In this document: positions 33,755 through 45,942 of the stretch, piece by piece
Numbering within the stretch: the stretch's first letter is position 1
Layout of the letters: each line of letters starts with the position of its first letter
From: Annona cherimola
Taxonomy: Eukaryota > Streptophyta > Magnoliopsida > Magnoliales > Annonaceae
Direction of reading: 5' to 3'
Assembly (NCBI GenBank): GCA_030490835.1
Contig: CM059971.1
Location: forward strand, 21,755,817 to 21,819,816
DNA length: 64,000 bases
Position numbers and translations under genes: made by a program
The notes under the pieces: generated by a model
The model's input: only the letters and a program-made list of their open reading frames with translations
Told to the model about the DNA's origin: nothing
Databases searched by the model: none

Positions 33755-35459
33755 TGTTGGTCCCGAGTTAATGGCAAAACCCAAGAGGGGAAGGGTGAAT
33801 TGGGTTCTTAAAAATTCTTCGGTAAATTAAAACTTAACCCCTTGAAAATTTTAATCCCCTTGATTGAAACAAATAGAGAGCAGTAAGATAATGGAAGCAG
33901 TAATAAAAACAGAAGACAAGATTTATAGTGGTTCGGACAATCCTTCCCTACTCCACTCTTCCAAGCTCACACTCCGTTGTGACTTGGGTTCCACTATGTA
34001 TTCCTCGAATACACTTAGAGTCTCCGCTCTCTTCTAGATTCTAGCTCTAGGGGGCATATACAACTTAGAGCCTATGCTCTCTACTAGATTCCAGCTCTAG
34101 GAGGCTTATACACTTGATACAAGTAGATGATGAGTTCAACTCCAATCACCACTCTACTTGCAACGTCTTGGTTTGTTACAACAAACTCAAACCAAGACCA
34201 ATAACAAAGAATAATGAAAATAAGGAAGATCTACACTTTACTGAGTTGTGTAGACAAGTTTGAGCTTGAGGAAGAATTTGTAGAAGCAACCGGTTGAATA
34301 TCGTTGAAGCTACTTGCAACTTGAAGCTCGTTCTTCCTTTGAAAGTGTATAGATCACTCAAATTTGGAGAAAAGCAAATGGAAGCTCTTGTTTGCACTTC
34401 TTTTCTCTCTTTAGGCTATGTAGTATATGTATTTTCGTTTGCTTGAGTGTCTATTTATAGAATGAGAAAGATTTGAACGTTATAGAAGTGGTAGGCACGC
34501 AATAAATATTCTAACGTTCAAAAATTCGAACGTTGCTTCCTCAAGTCGCAGGTGGAGTCGACTTCGTCTGCGACTTGGCTTCCCAAGTCGCACCTGGAGT
34601 CGACTTCGTGTGCGACTTCAGTTTTCCAACTTTCAAGTCTGAGTCTGGGTCGACTTGGTTTCAGACTTGACCTCAAGTCGATCTTGGAGTCGACTTGGTT
34701 TGCGACTTGACCTGTCTTTGTGCTGAAATTTGTTTGGTCCTTGTTTGATTTCCTCTAGCTTGCTTAGCTTTCTTTCTTGAATCATTTTTCTTCTGAAATG
34801 GCTTCTCATATTTGTAAATCTTCTTGAAGAACTTGTCTTAGATTGCTTTCCATAGTAGTCTTCATGACTTGAACTTCTTCATCTTCAACTATGTTCGAAG
34901 TTGTGTCTTGGGCTTGAGAGACTTGAGTTGATAGTGAGCTTATACTCTTGATTTGGTCTCAAGTTGATCTTGAAAATGAGCTTGAATCTGCATTCTTGAG
35001 CTTGAAGAACTCAAGTCGAACTTGGGGTCGACTTCATCTGTGACTTTACCCAAGTCGCACCTGGAATCGACTTCGTTTGCGACTTCGGCATTTTTGTGCC
35101 CCAAAATCAGCGCTGGAGTGTTTTTGTCATCCGAAGTCGATGCTGGAGTCGACTTCGTTTGGGACTTGGCATTCCAAGTCGCAAGTGGGGTCGACTTGTT
35201 CTGCGACTTCACCTGCTTTTCTTCCATTTTCAAATTTGGCTGTGTGGTTTGTTTTGAAGTCGAATATGGAGTCGACTTGGGTATCGACTTCACCTCAAGT
35301 CGAAGTCCAAGTCGACTTGGGTATCGACTTGGCCTATTTCCTTCCTTAAACATTCAACATATGCATTAGTATTTTATTTAAATTCAAATTCAACTTTGTT
35401 AATCATCAAAACTCATGCTTTGGTCAATTTTTGTTTTGTTTTGAACATTGTTTCCAACA
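33755..35459 (-). repeat. 3' LTR of copia-B
   Basis: TGTTGG...CCAACA. Palindrome clusters at 34540-34712 and 35003-35335; TATA box (TATAAATA on the - strand) at 34452-34459; two 50-bp-type units near 34030-34110. The purine tract (AAAAAGGGGAAGAT on the - strand) adjoins at 35460-35474. Confidence 0.95.
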
Positions 35460-35474
35460 ATCTTCCCCTTTTTG
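35460..35474 (-). other. polypurine tract of copia-B
   Basis: On the - strand AAAAAGGGGAAGAT directly precedes the 3' LTR. A second tract (GACAAAAAGGGGGAGATAG) lies at about 35853-35871, after ORF3. Confidence 0.75.
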
Positions 35475-35909
35475 ATGATTGACAAAACTTAATTTGAGTT
35501 TATACTTTTCAAACAAAGACATGTTCATATGGTTTAAAACAGAGCATTATCATAGAATTCATTTTGATGAACATGAATACCTTTCAAGCAAAAACATATT
35601 CATATGGTTTAAAACAGAGTATTAACATATAACTCATTTTGATGAACATGAATACCTTTCAAGCAAAAACATATTCAACAAAGCATTAACATAGAACTTA
35701 GCAAGTTGAACGTTCACAACACATATTTGAACATAAAACAGATTTCATATATCAAGTTTCATTTTACAAGTTTCAATGTAAAGCAAAAAATGAAACCTAT
35801 AATACAAACTACCCGACCCAGAAACAAAAAACTCTCGCTCAAAACCTATTCTATCTCCCCCTTTTTGTCAATCTATCAAAAATGATTCAATTATCACAGA
35901 CTTGGTAAA

Positions 35910-37463
35910 TTAAAATTTGGAAATGGGATAGAATGACTGAATGGGTTTGATGGGACGGACCTGCGCCGATGAGTAGAAGGATGAGGTAGGAGCGGGAGTC
36001 GGATCAACTGATCCAGAATCGAATGGATCTAGTTCGGGAATAGGGCGATTTTGATGCCGCCCGGATGCCAGATGGTACCTAATGGTACGCATTTCCCGAT
36101 CAATGTGATCTTGCCGGGAATGCATATCCATTATGGCATTGAGAACCCCAGAGACTAGGCTCGTCATGCGGTTCTCTTATTGCCCCATTTCTTCCCATAT
36201 GGCAACAATCTCATCTCTAAGGGTTTGCAAGGTAACCTCCTCGGATGTAGATGGCGGTGCTTGAGCGAGAATTGCCGATCCCTGAGGAGAATATGACCCG
36301 TGAGATGCAGGAGATGCGGGCTCCTCTGGGATATCTTGAGGTGGAGCAGGTGGTGCCTCGGGAGGCTGCTCCCCCTCAGTTGGTGCCTGTCTTTCTTCAT
36401 AGGCATCCGCTCCTACCCGTAGTTCAAGCACATTGATCTTCATCCGTTGGATCAGTGCTTTGTTGATGGCATTGGTAGATTTCAGCACTTCGAAGAGCTC
36501 GCCTTCAATATCCACTCCAAAATATTCAAGGATCTTTGTGATCCATGTGCCATATGGTAGGACTCCCCGTGGATTATCCTTTCTGGAGGCCAATGCTTCA
36601 AGAAACAGTCTTGGTAAGCTAACCTTGACTCTGTTTGCGACCTTCCAGAGTATCCCGGCTTCTTGCGGGTTTAATTGATTTCGTCCACCACCCTTTGGGT
36701 AGATGCAGTGGGCGATGAGGAGTCTGAGTACTCGAAGCCTGGGAGAGAGATCCATGTAGTGAAGAAACTTGATTCCTGGGTGGTATTTATTGCTCTGAGT
36801 GAGCTGATTATACATTTGATCCAGGTAAGATCTTCAGGAAGTGGCTCATCTATGTGTGAAACTTCAAATTTATCATGGCCTCTTCCAAACTTGGAGTTAC
36901 TCCTACTCCAAAGAACATATCCAGTCCTTTGACGAAGCTTCCATAATATTCTTCGTCCCACAGATAATAGAAGATTCTGGTAAGATCGGGATATACTCTT
37001 TCATCTTCTTTTAGGAGCTTCATCCATCCTTGGAAATCCAATAAATCCTCTATGTCGGATCCATAATCTTTTAAGAACTTGAAATCAATACTTTTTGGAA
37101 TGAATACCTTCCGCTCGTAGAAGGATTTGTAAAACCGACTATGCTGGAGCTCAGTTTTGAAGTAAGTTGTCGGCATCTTCAATACTTGAGCTTTTGCAGC
37201 TGTGTTGCCTCTTCGACGTGCCCCAGATTGAGTGCTTTGTGAGGTATGGGCATGTTCCTCACGACCAGTTGTATTTGATGGCGTTCCCGCTTGAAATCGC
37301 ACTCGTCGACCCGTGGAAGTTGAAGGTTCCTCTCTGGCTCGCTTTGCAGAAGTTCTCTGTCTCCTAGGAATTATTCCTCCTTATTTGACCTCGACGGTCT
37401 AGGCACAGGTCTCTGCGTAGGTTTGGACACTGCTAGCTTGGGGATTCTGGGTTTTGGAGCCAT
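35910..37463 (-). pseudogene. copia-B third ORF: putative plant transposon-protein domain
   Basis: Reading starts at an ATG at 37463 (MAPKPRIPKL...) with a basic, Arg-rich N-terminus. A frameshift lies near 37370. The conserved block follows at 37200-36850: SFYERKVFIPKSID, a Phe/Trp-rich QGW element, then VYPDLTRIFYYLW and GVGVTPSLEEAM. This resembles the uncharacterised domain Pfam calls putative plant transposon protein (PF20167, from memory). Another shift near 36840 leads to a segment with LRVLRLLIAHCIYPK and YGTWITKIL, then a Pro/Glu-rich linker and a short coiled tail. There is a TAA near 36176, and the end is at 35910. It lies in the position where SIRE elements carry an envelope-like ORF. 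I see no signal peptide or membrane segment in it. Copia-A has only about 220 bp here. Confidence 0.7.
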
Positions 37464-37785
37464 TGGATTGGAGCGGAAAACTTAGAGAGAGGCTGTGAAG
37501 GGGAATGAAAAAGAAAAAGAGAGACTGGGCAGTGTAAGAGAGAGAAAGAGAGGGAAAATGAATGAGAGAGGAGCTGCCGGAGTTGCTTGGGTTTCCGAAA
37601 ACAAAGAAGAAGTTTCCGGAAGAAGAAAATGGAGAAAATGAAAAGGGAAGAGAAATTGCCGGAGTTGCCGGAGGAGATGAAGAAAGGCGAATAAAATCGC
37701 CGAGGAGATGGCTGCTGGCGGGAAAATAGAGAAGAAACAAGGAAGAAGAAGAAAGAAAAAGAAGGGGGAAGGCGAGAAGTCGCGC
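37464..37785 (-). other. pyrimidine-rich leader upstream of ORF3
   Basis: About 320 bp that on the - strand is CT-rich throughout and lies directly before the ORF3 ATG. It contrasts sharply with the AT-rich element around it and resembles a plant 5' UTR. Frames on it (such as 37482-37826) are low-complexity Ser/Phe/Leu readings with no domain. Confidence 0.6.
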
Positions 37786-37895
37786 GCGCGGAGTCGACTT
37801 CGCATCCGATGCGAGGTCGACTTCATTCTGCCGAGTCAACTTCACTGAAGTCGACTTGGCCCCTATGGAGTCGAATTGACTCATCGACTTGGCTT
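37786..37895 (-). repeat. internal GTCGAC palindrome cluster between pol and ORF3
   Basis: About four GTCGAC or near-GTCGAC units with AAGTCGA/TCGACTT arms, the signature of the LTR U3 regions, occur here outside any LTR, between the end of pol (37917) and the ORF3 leader. Confidence 0.75.
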
Positions 37896-37916
37896 TTTCA
37901 AATTCGTTTTTCTTGT

Positions 37917-40900
37917 TTAATTAATTTTTAAATTTTTTTTTAAATTTAGCTCTATCATCCCCATATCATTCCTAATCTTATAAAATGATTCCTTTGCTAA
38001 TGGTTTGGTAAAAATGTCAACAATTTGATCTTCAGTTTTCACATATTCCAAACAAATATCATGATTTTCAACATGTTCCCGAATAAAATGATGTCTTACA
38101 TCTATATGCTTGGTTCTTGAATGCAACACGGGATTCTTAGTCAGACATATAGCACTAGTATTATCACATCTAATAGGAATATTGAAATAATCAATGCCAT
38201 AATCTTTCAATTGTTGTTTCATCCAGAGTAGTTGGGCACAACAGCTTCCAGCGGCTATGTATTCGGCTTCCGCAGTAGATAGAGCAATACTTGTTTGTTT
38301 CCTTGAGTACCATGAAACCAACATATTTTCGAGGAATTGACAAGTTCCACTTGTACTTTTTCTATCTACTTTGTATCTGGCAAAATCCGCATCTGAATAG
38401 CCGATTAAATTAAATGTTGACCCCTTTGGATACCATAGTCCAAGATTAGTAGTGTTTATCAAATATTTAAAAATTATTTTTATAGCAAATAGATGTGATT
38501 CTTTAGGACATGCTTGGAATCTAGCACACATACATACATTAAACAAAATGTCAGGTCTAGAAGCAGTTAAATACAACAATGATCTTATCATACTTCTATA
38601 AAGCTTTTGATCGATACATTTACCACATTCATCCGTGTCGATCTTGATTGTTGAACTCATTGGAGTATTTGCTCCTTTAGCATTTTGCATTCCAAACTTC
38701 TTTGGCATTTCTTTGGCATACTTGGACTGATTTAAAAATATTCCTTCGCTTTGTTGCTTTATTTGCAGTCCAAGGAAGAAATTTAGCTCTCCCATCATGC
38801 TCATTTCAAATTCGCTCTACATGATCTTAGAAAATCTTGGCATAGATTTTCGTCAGTAGCTCCAAATATTATATCGTCTACATAAATCTGTACAATTAAA
38901 ATATTTTTACTTTTATACTTAATGAATAAAGTAGTGTCAACTTTCCCTCTTTGAAACTCATGATCAATCAAAAATTTATTCAACCTTTCATACCAAGCTC
39001 TTGGTGCTTGTTTTAGTCCATATAACGCTTTGGTTAATTTATAAACATACTTTAATTGATCATTTTATTCAAATCCAGGGGGTTGTTCAACATATACTTC
39101 TTCATTCAAATAACCGTTTAGAAATGCACTTTTTACATCCATTTGGAACAATTTAAAATTCATAAGAGAAGCAAATGCTAGTAAAATACGTATGGCTTCT
39201 AATCTAGCCACGGGTGCTTATGATTCTTCAAAATCAATTCTTTCTTCTTGGGAGTACCCTTTGGCTACTAATCTAGCCTTGTTTCTAATTACAAGTCTGC
39301 TTTCGTCTAATTTGTTCCTAAATACCCAATTGGTACCAATGATTGTATGATCATTTGGTCTAGGAACTAAATGTCATACATTGTTCCTTTCAAATTGGCT
39401 TAGCTCTTCTTGCATTGCAATAACCCAGTTTTAATCATTGAGAGCTTGTTCAATGGTATTTGGTTCGATTTTTTATACAAATGCATATTGTCCACAAATA
39501 TTTTGCTTTGAACTCCTAGTCTTTACTCCTTCATACACATTTTCAATGACTTGCTCAATTGGATGGGCATTTTTGAACTTTAAATCAGTTAGAGGTTTGT
39601 AAGAATCATTACCTTCACTTACCTCTTCCTCCATGAGATTTTCTGGCTTGAGCTCGATTTCCTTTGGTTGTTCTTTTTGTTTTGTTTCATCTGTATTGCT
39701 TAACTCATCCTCCTTTCTAGGAGTTTGGTTAAACTCATCAAAGACAACATGTATGAACTCTTCTACAACTTGGTTTCGTTTATTGAATACTCTATATGCT
39801 TTGCTCTTTGATGAGTAACCAAGGAATATTGCCTCATCACTTTTAGCATCTAGTTTTCCCAAGTTGGTTTTTCCATTGTTCAAAACATAGCATGTGCATC
39901 CAAAAGCATGAAAATAAGAGATATTTGATTTCCTGCCTTTCCATAGCTCATACGGGGTCTTTTTTAAGATTGCTCTAATGGTAACTCGATTTAAAACATG
40001 ACAAGCTGTACTTACAGCTTCGCCCCAAAATTTCTTGGATAATTTGCTCTCATTTAGCATTGTTCTAGCCATCTCTTGTATAGTTCTGTTTTTTCTTTCA
40101 ACTACTCCATTTTGTTGTGGAGTTCTTGGTGTAGAAAATGTGTGATGAATTCCTTTTTCATTACATAATTCTATGAATCGTTTATTTTCAAATTCACTAC
40201 CATGATCACTTCTTATAGTCATAATAGTACTTTGTTTTTTATTTTGCACCAAGTTTACAAAAGTTGAAAACATAGAGAAGGCTTCATCTTTGCTAGCTAA
40301 GAGAATTATCCATGTAAATCTTGAAAAATCATCAACAATTACAAATACATATTTCTTTCCATCAATGGTTAAAATATCGGATGGCCCATATAGATCCATG
40401 TGTAGCAATTCAAGTGACCTAGTGGTGGAAATTTCCTTTTTGGTAGAGAAAGGCATTTTAGGTTGTTTTGATAGTTGACATGCCTTGAAAATTTTATCCT
40501 TGTCATATTTCAACTTTTGTAATCCTTCTACCAAACTCTTTTTCCATAGGGTCTTTATATTTTCCATATTTATATGTCTAAGCCTTTTATGCCAAACCCA
40601 TGGATCATTATCAATGGCCATTAGACATTGACCATTTAGTTCATCAAGTGAAACCAAATATACATTTCCATGTCTTTTTCCACTAAACATGATATGTTCT
40701 CCATCAAATACATTACATATAGATGATTCAAACACAACTTTGTATCCTTTGTCACATAATTGACTAATGCTCATTAAATTGTACTTGAGTCCTTCAACAA
40801 ACAAAACATCTTCCATGCATGCATTTGAAATACTAAATATGTTTCCTTTACTTTTAATTTTACCTTTTTCATTATTACCAAAGGCAACCATTCCATCATT

Positions 40901-41024
40901 GCAAGGCTTAAGTTTATGAAATAAACTTCTTTCTCCAGTCATATGCTTTGAACAACCACTGTCCATGAACCATTCATTGTTTGCCTTTGCCTTGAAACAA
41001 ATCTGAGAAATAAACAAATAAATC
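37917..41024 (-). pseudogene. copia-B pol (protease, integrase, RT, RNase H; broken in RT)
   Basis: The first 514-codon stretch (41017-39473) is uninterrupted: protease DSGCSKHMTG (Asp codon at 40961-40963), integrase with WHKRLRHINMENI, GPSD and the D...E region (SDHGSEF, TPQQNGVVERKNR), and its C-terminal extension. It has no ATG before the protease and lies +1 to gag. RT (39472-38805) is split by stops and shifts but keeps [10 protein letters not shown]. The last frame (38804-37917) covers the RT end and RNase H (SDADFARYK, AEAEYIAA, TKHIDVRHHF, DIFTKPL). Compared with copia-A, the integrase is better preserved. Confidence 0.9.
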
Positions 41025-42852
41025 TTATCTTTTTGGTACCCATTTTATGGGTCCATTTGGGTTAGTAATATGATTCAATTTTTGTTTTTCTAACTTAGAA
41101 AGTCCAAATCTTGTGTTCCTTGGAATCCAAACCAATTTTGCACCATGGTCATATAATTTCTTAAAGTTACATTTATAAGTTTTATGACTCATTTTATTGC
41201 AGAAATTGCAAGCTATAGGTAATCTTGGAGTAGGTCTCCAAGTATGTAATGGTTCAAACGTTGGCCTTCTAGTCCACATAACATTTTTATTTTGTGGCTT
41301 ATCTATAGATGCAATTTTGGTTTGATATTTCCGAAGTATTGGAACATTCAATTTGCCACTTTCATTTTGCTCAAATGTATAGTACCCAAGACCTCTTTTA
41401 TTTGTTTGGGAGGTCATGTTCAGAAATATTTTCACATTTTCTCCTGGATTAGAGAACTTAGCTAATGATTCATTTAATGATCCGTTCTCCTTTTTCAGCA
41501 AATCATTTTCATCTTTTAATTTGTCTAATTTTTCTGCAAGTTTACCATTTACAATTATTACTGCATCACATTGTCTTTTCTTAATTATAAACTTGCTTCC
41601 TAATTTCTTCATTTCTTCATATAATGAATCATATGCAATTTGCAATTCTTCTAATTCAGCACATTTGAGGCATTCTTGAAAGGAAGAATAACTTGATTGA
41701 GAATGGCAATGTTTGGAAGTTACCTCTTCATTGCTTGTGCACTTTGTTGAAATGGTTTTTTCTTCCAAAACTTCAGTTGTGTTCAAATACAGCAAGTTTT
41801 CTTCTGGTTCGATTCGTGTCATGCAGCATATTCTAGCACAATCTTCCGCCTCAATTTCGTCGGTTGAAGAGCTACTCGTTGTAGACTCTTCTTCATTCAT
41901 GTACATGCCTCTTCCTTTATTTCTTTTAAAATCTTTTGTTGTCCCCTCGATCTTTTCTTTGCTCCTTTGCCTTGCTTTCTTCAGGAGTTGGACATTGGGC
42001 TTGCATGTGTCCCGAACCACCGCATCGGTAACATTTTGTTACTTCTTTCTTTTTCTCTTTGAAGTTTCTAAAATTTCTGCCTTTTCTCACAAATTTTCTG
42101 AATCGTTTTGTGAGTAAAGCAATCTCATCGTCATTTTGTGAAGATGAGGTTTCGTCTGAATCTTGTGCGGCTTTCAAAGCAATTGCTCTTTTGCCTTTGT
42201 GATGATCTTCATTTCTTTTCTTAATTAGCTCATGTGACATTAATGAACTAATTAGGTCTTCTAGCTTCAATGTGTTGAGGTCCTTGGCTTCTTCTATCGC
42301 AGTAATCTTTGGAGTCCAAGATTCCGTTAGAGCTCTCAAAATCTTCATAACCTGCTCAGATTCAGATATAGCCTTTCCAAGACCTTTTAAAGCATTAGTA
42401 ATTTTTGAGAATCTAGCAAATATTTCAGAAATATTTTCTATTTCTAGCATTCAAAAGTTTTCTAATTCTCCAATCAAAATATTTATTCTCGTCCCTTGGA
42501 CTTGAGAAGTTCCTTCATAGATGGAGGTTAGCGTATCCCATATCTCTTTGGCGGTTAAACAAGAGGATACTCTATCATATTCAGATGCTGTAAGAGCACA
42601 AAATAGTGAGTTCATAGCTTTGGCATTGCTCTTCACGATTCTTACTTCCTCATCGGTCCATTTGGAAGCTTTATCATCAATAGGCAAAGTTACACCATCT
42701 TGGATTGCAATCCAAGAATCCATGTCGGTGGCCATAATGAGTTGCTTCATACGAAGCTTCCAATATCCAAAATTGTTCCCATCAAACAATGGTGGCCTTG
42801 TAAAGGATTGTCCTTCAGCAAATGCGGGAATGGAAGTAGATTGGGATGCCAT
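41025..42852 (-). pseudogene. copia-B gag (one stop, one frameshift)
   Basis: ATG at 42852 starts the Gag precursor. The N-terminal 133 codons match copia-A and keep the Trp codons that are stops there. TGA at 42451-42453 interrupts, and the frame resumes at once (42450). The first zinc knuckle CYRCGGSGHMQAQC is intact near 42030-41990. A frameshift follows at about 41950-41990. The second knuckle is CNFCNKMSHKTYKC, with Gly changed to Ser. It ends with TAA at 41025-41027, the same point as in the other copies. Confidence 0.9.
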
Positions 42853-42884
42853 GTCAATAAGATCTCTTTGGTAAACTCAAAGAC

Positions 42885-42899
42885 CTGCTTTGATACTAC
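42885..42899 (-). other. primer-binding site of copia-B
   Basis: On the - strand TAGTATCAAAGCAGG, two bases after the 5' LTR; same site as in copia-A with one G-to-A change in the initial TGG. Confidence 0.75.
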
Positions 42900-42901
42900 T
42901 T

Positions 42902-44604
42902 GTTGGTCCCGAGTTAATGGCAAAACTCAAGAGGGGAGGGGTGAATTGAGTTCTTAAAAATTCTCCGGTAAATTAAAACTTAACCCCTTGAAAATTTTAA
43001 TCCCCTTGATTGAAACAAATAGAGAGCAGTAAGATAATGGAAGCAGTAATAAAAACAGAAGATAAGATTTATAGTGGTTCGGGCAATCCTTCCCTACTTC
43101 ACTCTTCCAAGCTCACACTCCGTTGTGACTTGGGTTCACTATGTATTCCTCGAATACACTTAGAGTCTCCGCTTTCTTCTAGATTCTAGCTCTAGGGGGC
43201 ATATACAACTTAGAGCCTATGCTCTCTACTAGATTCCAGCTCTAGGGGGCTTATACACTTGATACAAGTAGATGATGAGTTCAACTCCAATCACCACTCT
43301 ACTTGCAACGTCTTGGTTTGTTACAACAAACTCAAACCAAGACCAATAACAAAGAATAATGAAAATAAGGAAGATTTACACTTTACTGAGTTGTGTAGAC
43401 AAGTTTGAGCTTGAGGAAGAATTTGTAGAAGCAACCGGTTGAATATCGTTGAAGCTACTTGCAACTTAAAGCTCGTTCTTCCTTTGAAAGTATATGGATC
43501 ACTCAAATTTGGAGAAAAGAAAATGGAAGCTCTTGTTTGCACTTCTTTTCTCTCTTTAGGCTATGTAGTATATGTATTTTTGTTTGCTTGAGTGTCTATT
43601 TATAGAATAGGGAAGATTTGAACGTTATAGAAGTGGTTGGCGTGCAATAAATGTTCTAACGTTCAAAAATTCGAACGTTGCTTCCCCAAGTCGCAAGTGG
43701 AGTCGACTTCGTCTGCGACTTGGCTTCCCAAGTCGCACCTGGAGTCGACTTCGTGTGCGACTTCAGTTTTTCAACTTTCAAGTCTGAGTCTGGGTCGACT
43801 TGGTTTCAGACTTGACCTCAAGTCAATCTTGGAGTCAACTTGGTTTGCGACTTGACCTGTCTTTGTGCTGAAATTTGTTTGGTCCTTGTTTGATTTCCTC
43901 TAGCTTGCTTAGCTTTCTTTCTTGAATCATTTTTCTTCTGAAATGGCTTCTCATATTTGTAAATCTTCTTGAAGAACTTGTCTTAGATTGCTTTCCATAG
44001 TAATCTTCATGACTTGAACTTCTTCATCTTCAACTATGTTCAAAGTTGTGTCTTGGGCTTGAGAGACTTGAGTTGATAGTGAGCTTATACTCTTGATTTG
44101 GTCTCAAGTTGATTTTGAAAATGAGCTTGAATCTGCATTCTTGAGCTTGAAGAACTCAAGTCGAACTTGGGGTCGACTTCATCTGCGACTTTACCCAAGT
44201 CGCACTTGGAGTCGACTTCGTCTGCGACTTCGGCATTTTTGTGCCCCAAAATCAGCGCTGGAGTGTTTTTGTCATCCGAAGTCGATGCTGGAGTCGACTT
44301 CGTTTGGGACTTGGCATTCCAAGTCGCAAATGGGGTCGACTTGGCCTGCGACTTCACCTGTTGTTCTTCTATTTTCAAATTTGGCTGTGTGGTTTGTTTT
44401 GAAGTCGAATATGGAGTCGACTTGGGTATCGACTTCACCTCAAGTCAAAGTCCAAGTCGACTTGGGTATCGACTTGGCCTGTTTCCTTCCTTAAACATTC
44501 AACATATGCATTAGTACTTTATTTAAATTCAAATTCAACTTTGTTAATCATCAAAACTCATGCTTTGGTCAATTTTTATTTTGTTTTGAACATTGTTTCC
44601 AACA
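42902..44604 (-). repeat. 5' LTR of copia-B
   Basis: Almost identical to 33755-35459. Palindrome clusters at 43680-43860 and 44150-44483; - strand TATA box at 43597-43604; two 50-bp-type units near 43170-43250. Confidence 0.95.
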
Positions 44605-45922
44605 TTATTATTATAGAGTCACATCGTCTCTTTATTTTAGCATATTTGAGTTTAAGCTTTCTTATCTTCTCAAATAATGTGTCATAAGGTTGTTGGAATT
44701 CCTCTAATATATCGCATTTAAGCTATTCATTTGTAGAGGAATAATTTGATTTTGAAAGAGAATCATTTGGTTTAGATGTTACCTCATTGTTACCTAAGTT
44801 AATTGTTAAGGTGGCATTTTTTTGAATCATATATATAGTCATAAAACATTTGAGAGAGTCTTCTTTAATTCTTGCCACACAAAAGATCCTTGCACAGTTT
44901 ATAGCTTTTTGATCTTCGCTTGAGGAGCTGTTTGATGAGGATGAATCTTCATTTATATACATTTATCTTCCCTTATGCTTTGAGAATTTTCTTGAACTGC
45001 TCTTCTGTTTACTCACTATCTCTCCTTGGTCTTGGTTTTATCAGGTATGGGATATTGTATTTATATGTGCCCTACTCCACCACACTTGTAGCATTTGGGA
45101 GCATCTTTCTTTCTTTTTTCTTTTTATTTCATTGTAGGTCATGGAGAATCCTACATTTTTTCCTTTACTCACAAATTTTTTGAATTTTATAGTGAGAAAT
45201 GTGATCTCTTCACCTTTATTGTTGGATGATGATGTGGATTCGTCTAAGCTTTGATGCATAGCCTTCAACATAAGAGTTTTTTTTCTTTTTGTTGTGTTTT
45301 TTCTTTCTTTTTTATTAGCTCACATGACATCAATGAGCTTATAAGGTCTTCGATCTTCAGAGTGTTTACATCTTTTAACTCTTCAATGCAGTAACCTTTG
45401 GCGTCCATGACTCCAATAATGCTTGTAGAATCAAAAATTTCCTTTCCTAGTTCTTTTAATGTATTAGTAATTTTTGAAATTCTAGCAAACATCTCAAAAA
45501 TATTTTCTAGTTTCAAGTATTTAGAAGATTTCTAATTCTCCAATAAGCATGTTTCTTCTCATCCCTTGGACTTGAGAAGTACCCTTAGAAATTAAAATTA
45601 GAGTGTCCCAAATTTCTTTGGAGGTTAAGTAAAATGACACTTGATCATACTATGTAGCAGTTAGAGCAAAACATAGAGAGTTTATGGTCTTTGCATTACT
45701 TGTTAATATTCTTACCTCCTCCTTAATCCAATTAGAGTCTTTTTCACTTGTAGATAAAACAACACTATCTTAAATGACTATCCAAGAATCTAAATCTGTA
45801 GCAATTATTAGTTGTCTTATTTTCAACTTTCAATATCCAAAATTATTTCCATTAAATAGGAGCAGTCTTGTTAACGACTAACCCTAAGCGAAAGCAAGAA
45901 TAGAAGTTGATTAGGATGTCAT
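44605..45922 (-). pseudogene. old copia gag, N-terminal part
   Basis: The rest of the element interrupted by copia-B. The - strand reading from an ATG at 45922 has an in-frame stop three codons on. KLENIFEMFARISKITNTL (about 45516-45460) and EDLISSLMSCELIKKK match the gag of copia-A and copia-B. A decayed first zinc knuckle lies near 45060-45100, followed by the acidic Ser-rich segment (44962-44900). Several stops and shifts. Confidence 0.8.
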
Positions 45923-45942
45923 TTACAATAGATCTCTTTGAT

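Larger units (their letters stand above)
33755..44604 (-). mobile_element. copia-B, full-length SIRE-like copia element with an extra ORF
   Basis: 10850 bp, bounded by a perfect duplication TTATT (33750-33754 and 44605-44609). LTRs of 1705 bp (33755-35459, 3' LTR) and 1703 bp (42902-44604, 5' LTR) are almost identical, so the insertion is recent relative to its host element. Layout on the - strand: PBS, gag, pol, an internal palindrome cluster, a pyrimidine-rich leader, a third ORF, purine tract, 3' LTR. It inserted into the gag of an older copia in the same orientation. Its reading frames are broken at several points. Confidence 0.95.

Noticed and set aside
36251..36932. + strand ORFs opposite copia-B ORF3 (36251-36436, 36433-36678, 36675-36932)
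   Set aside because: Shadows of the - strand ORF3, which carries the recognisable domain.
37399..37884. 161-codon Ser/Phe/Leu-rich ORF (- strand)
   Set aside because: Low-complexity translation of the CT-rich leader and palindrome cluster.
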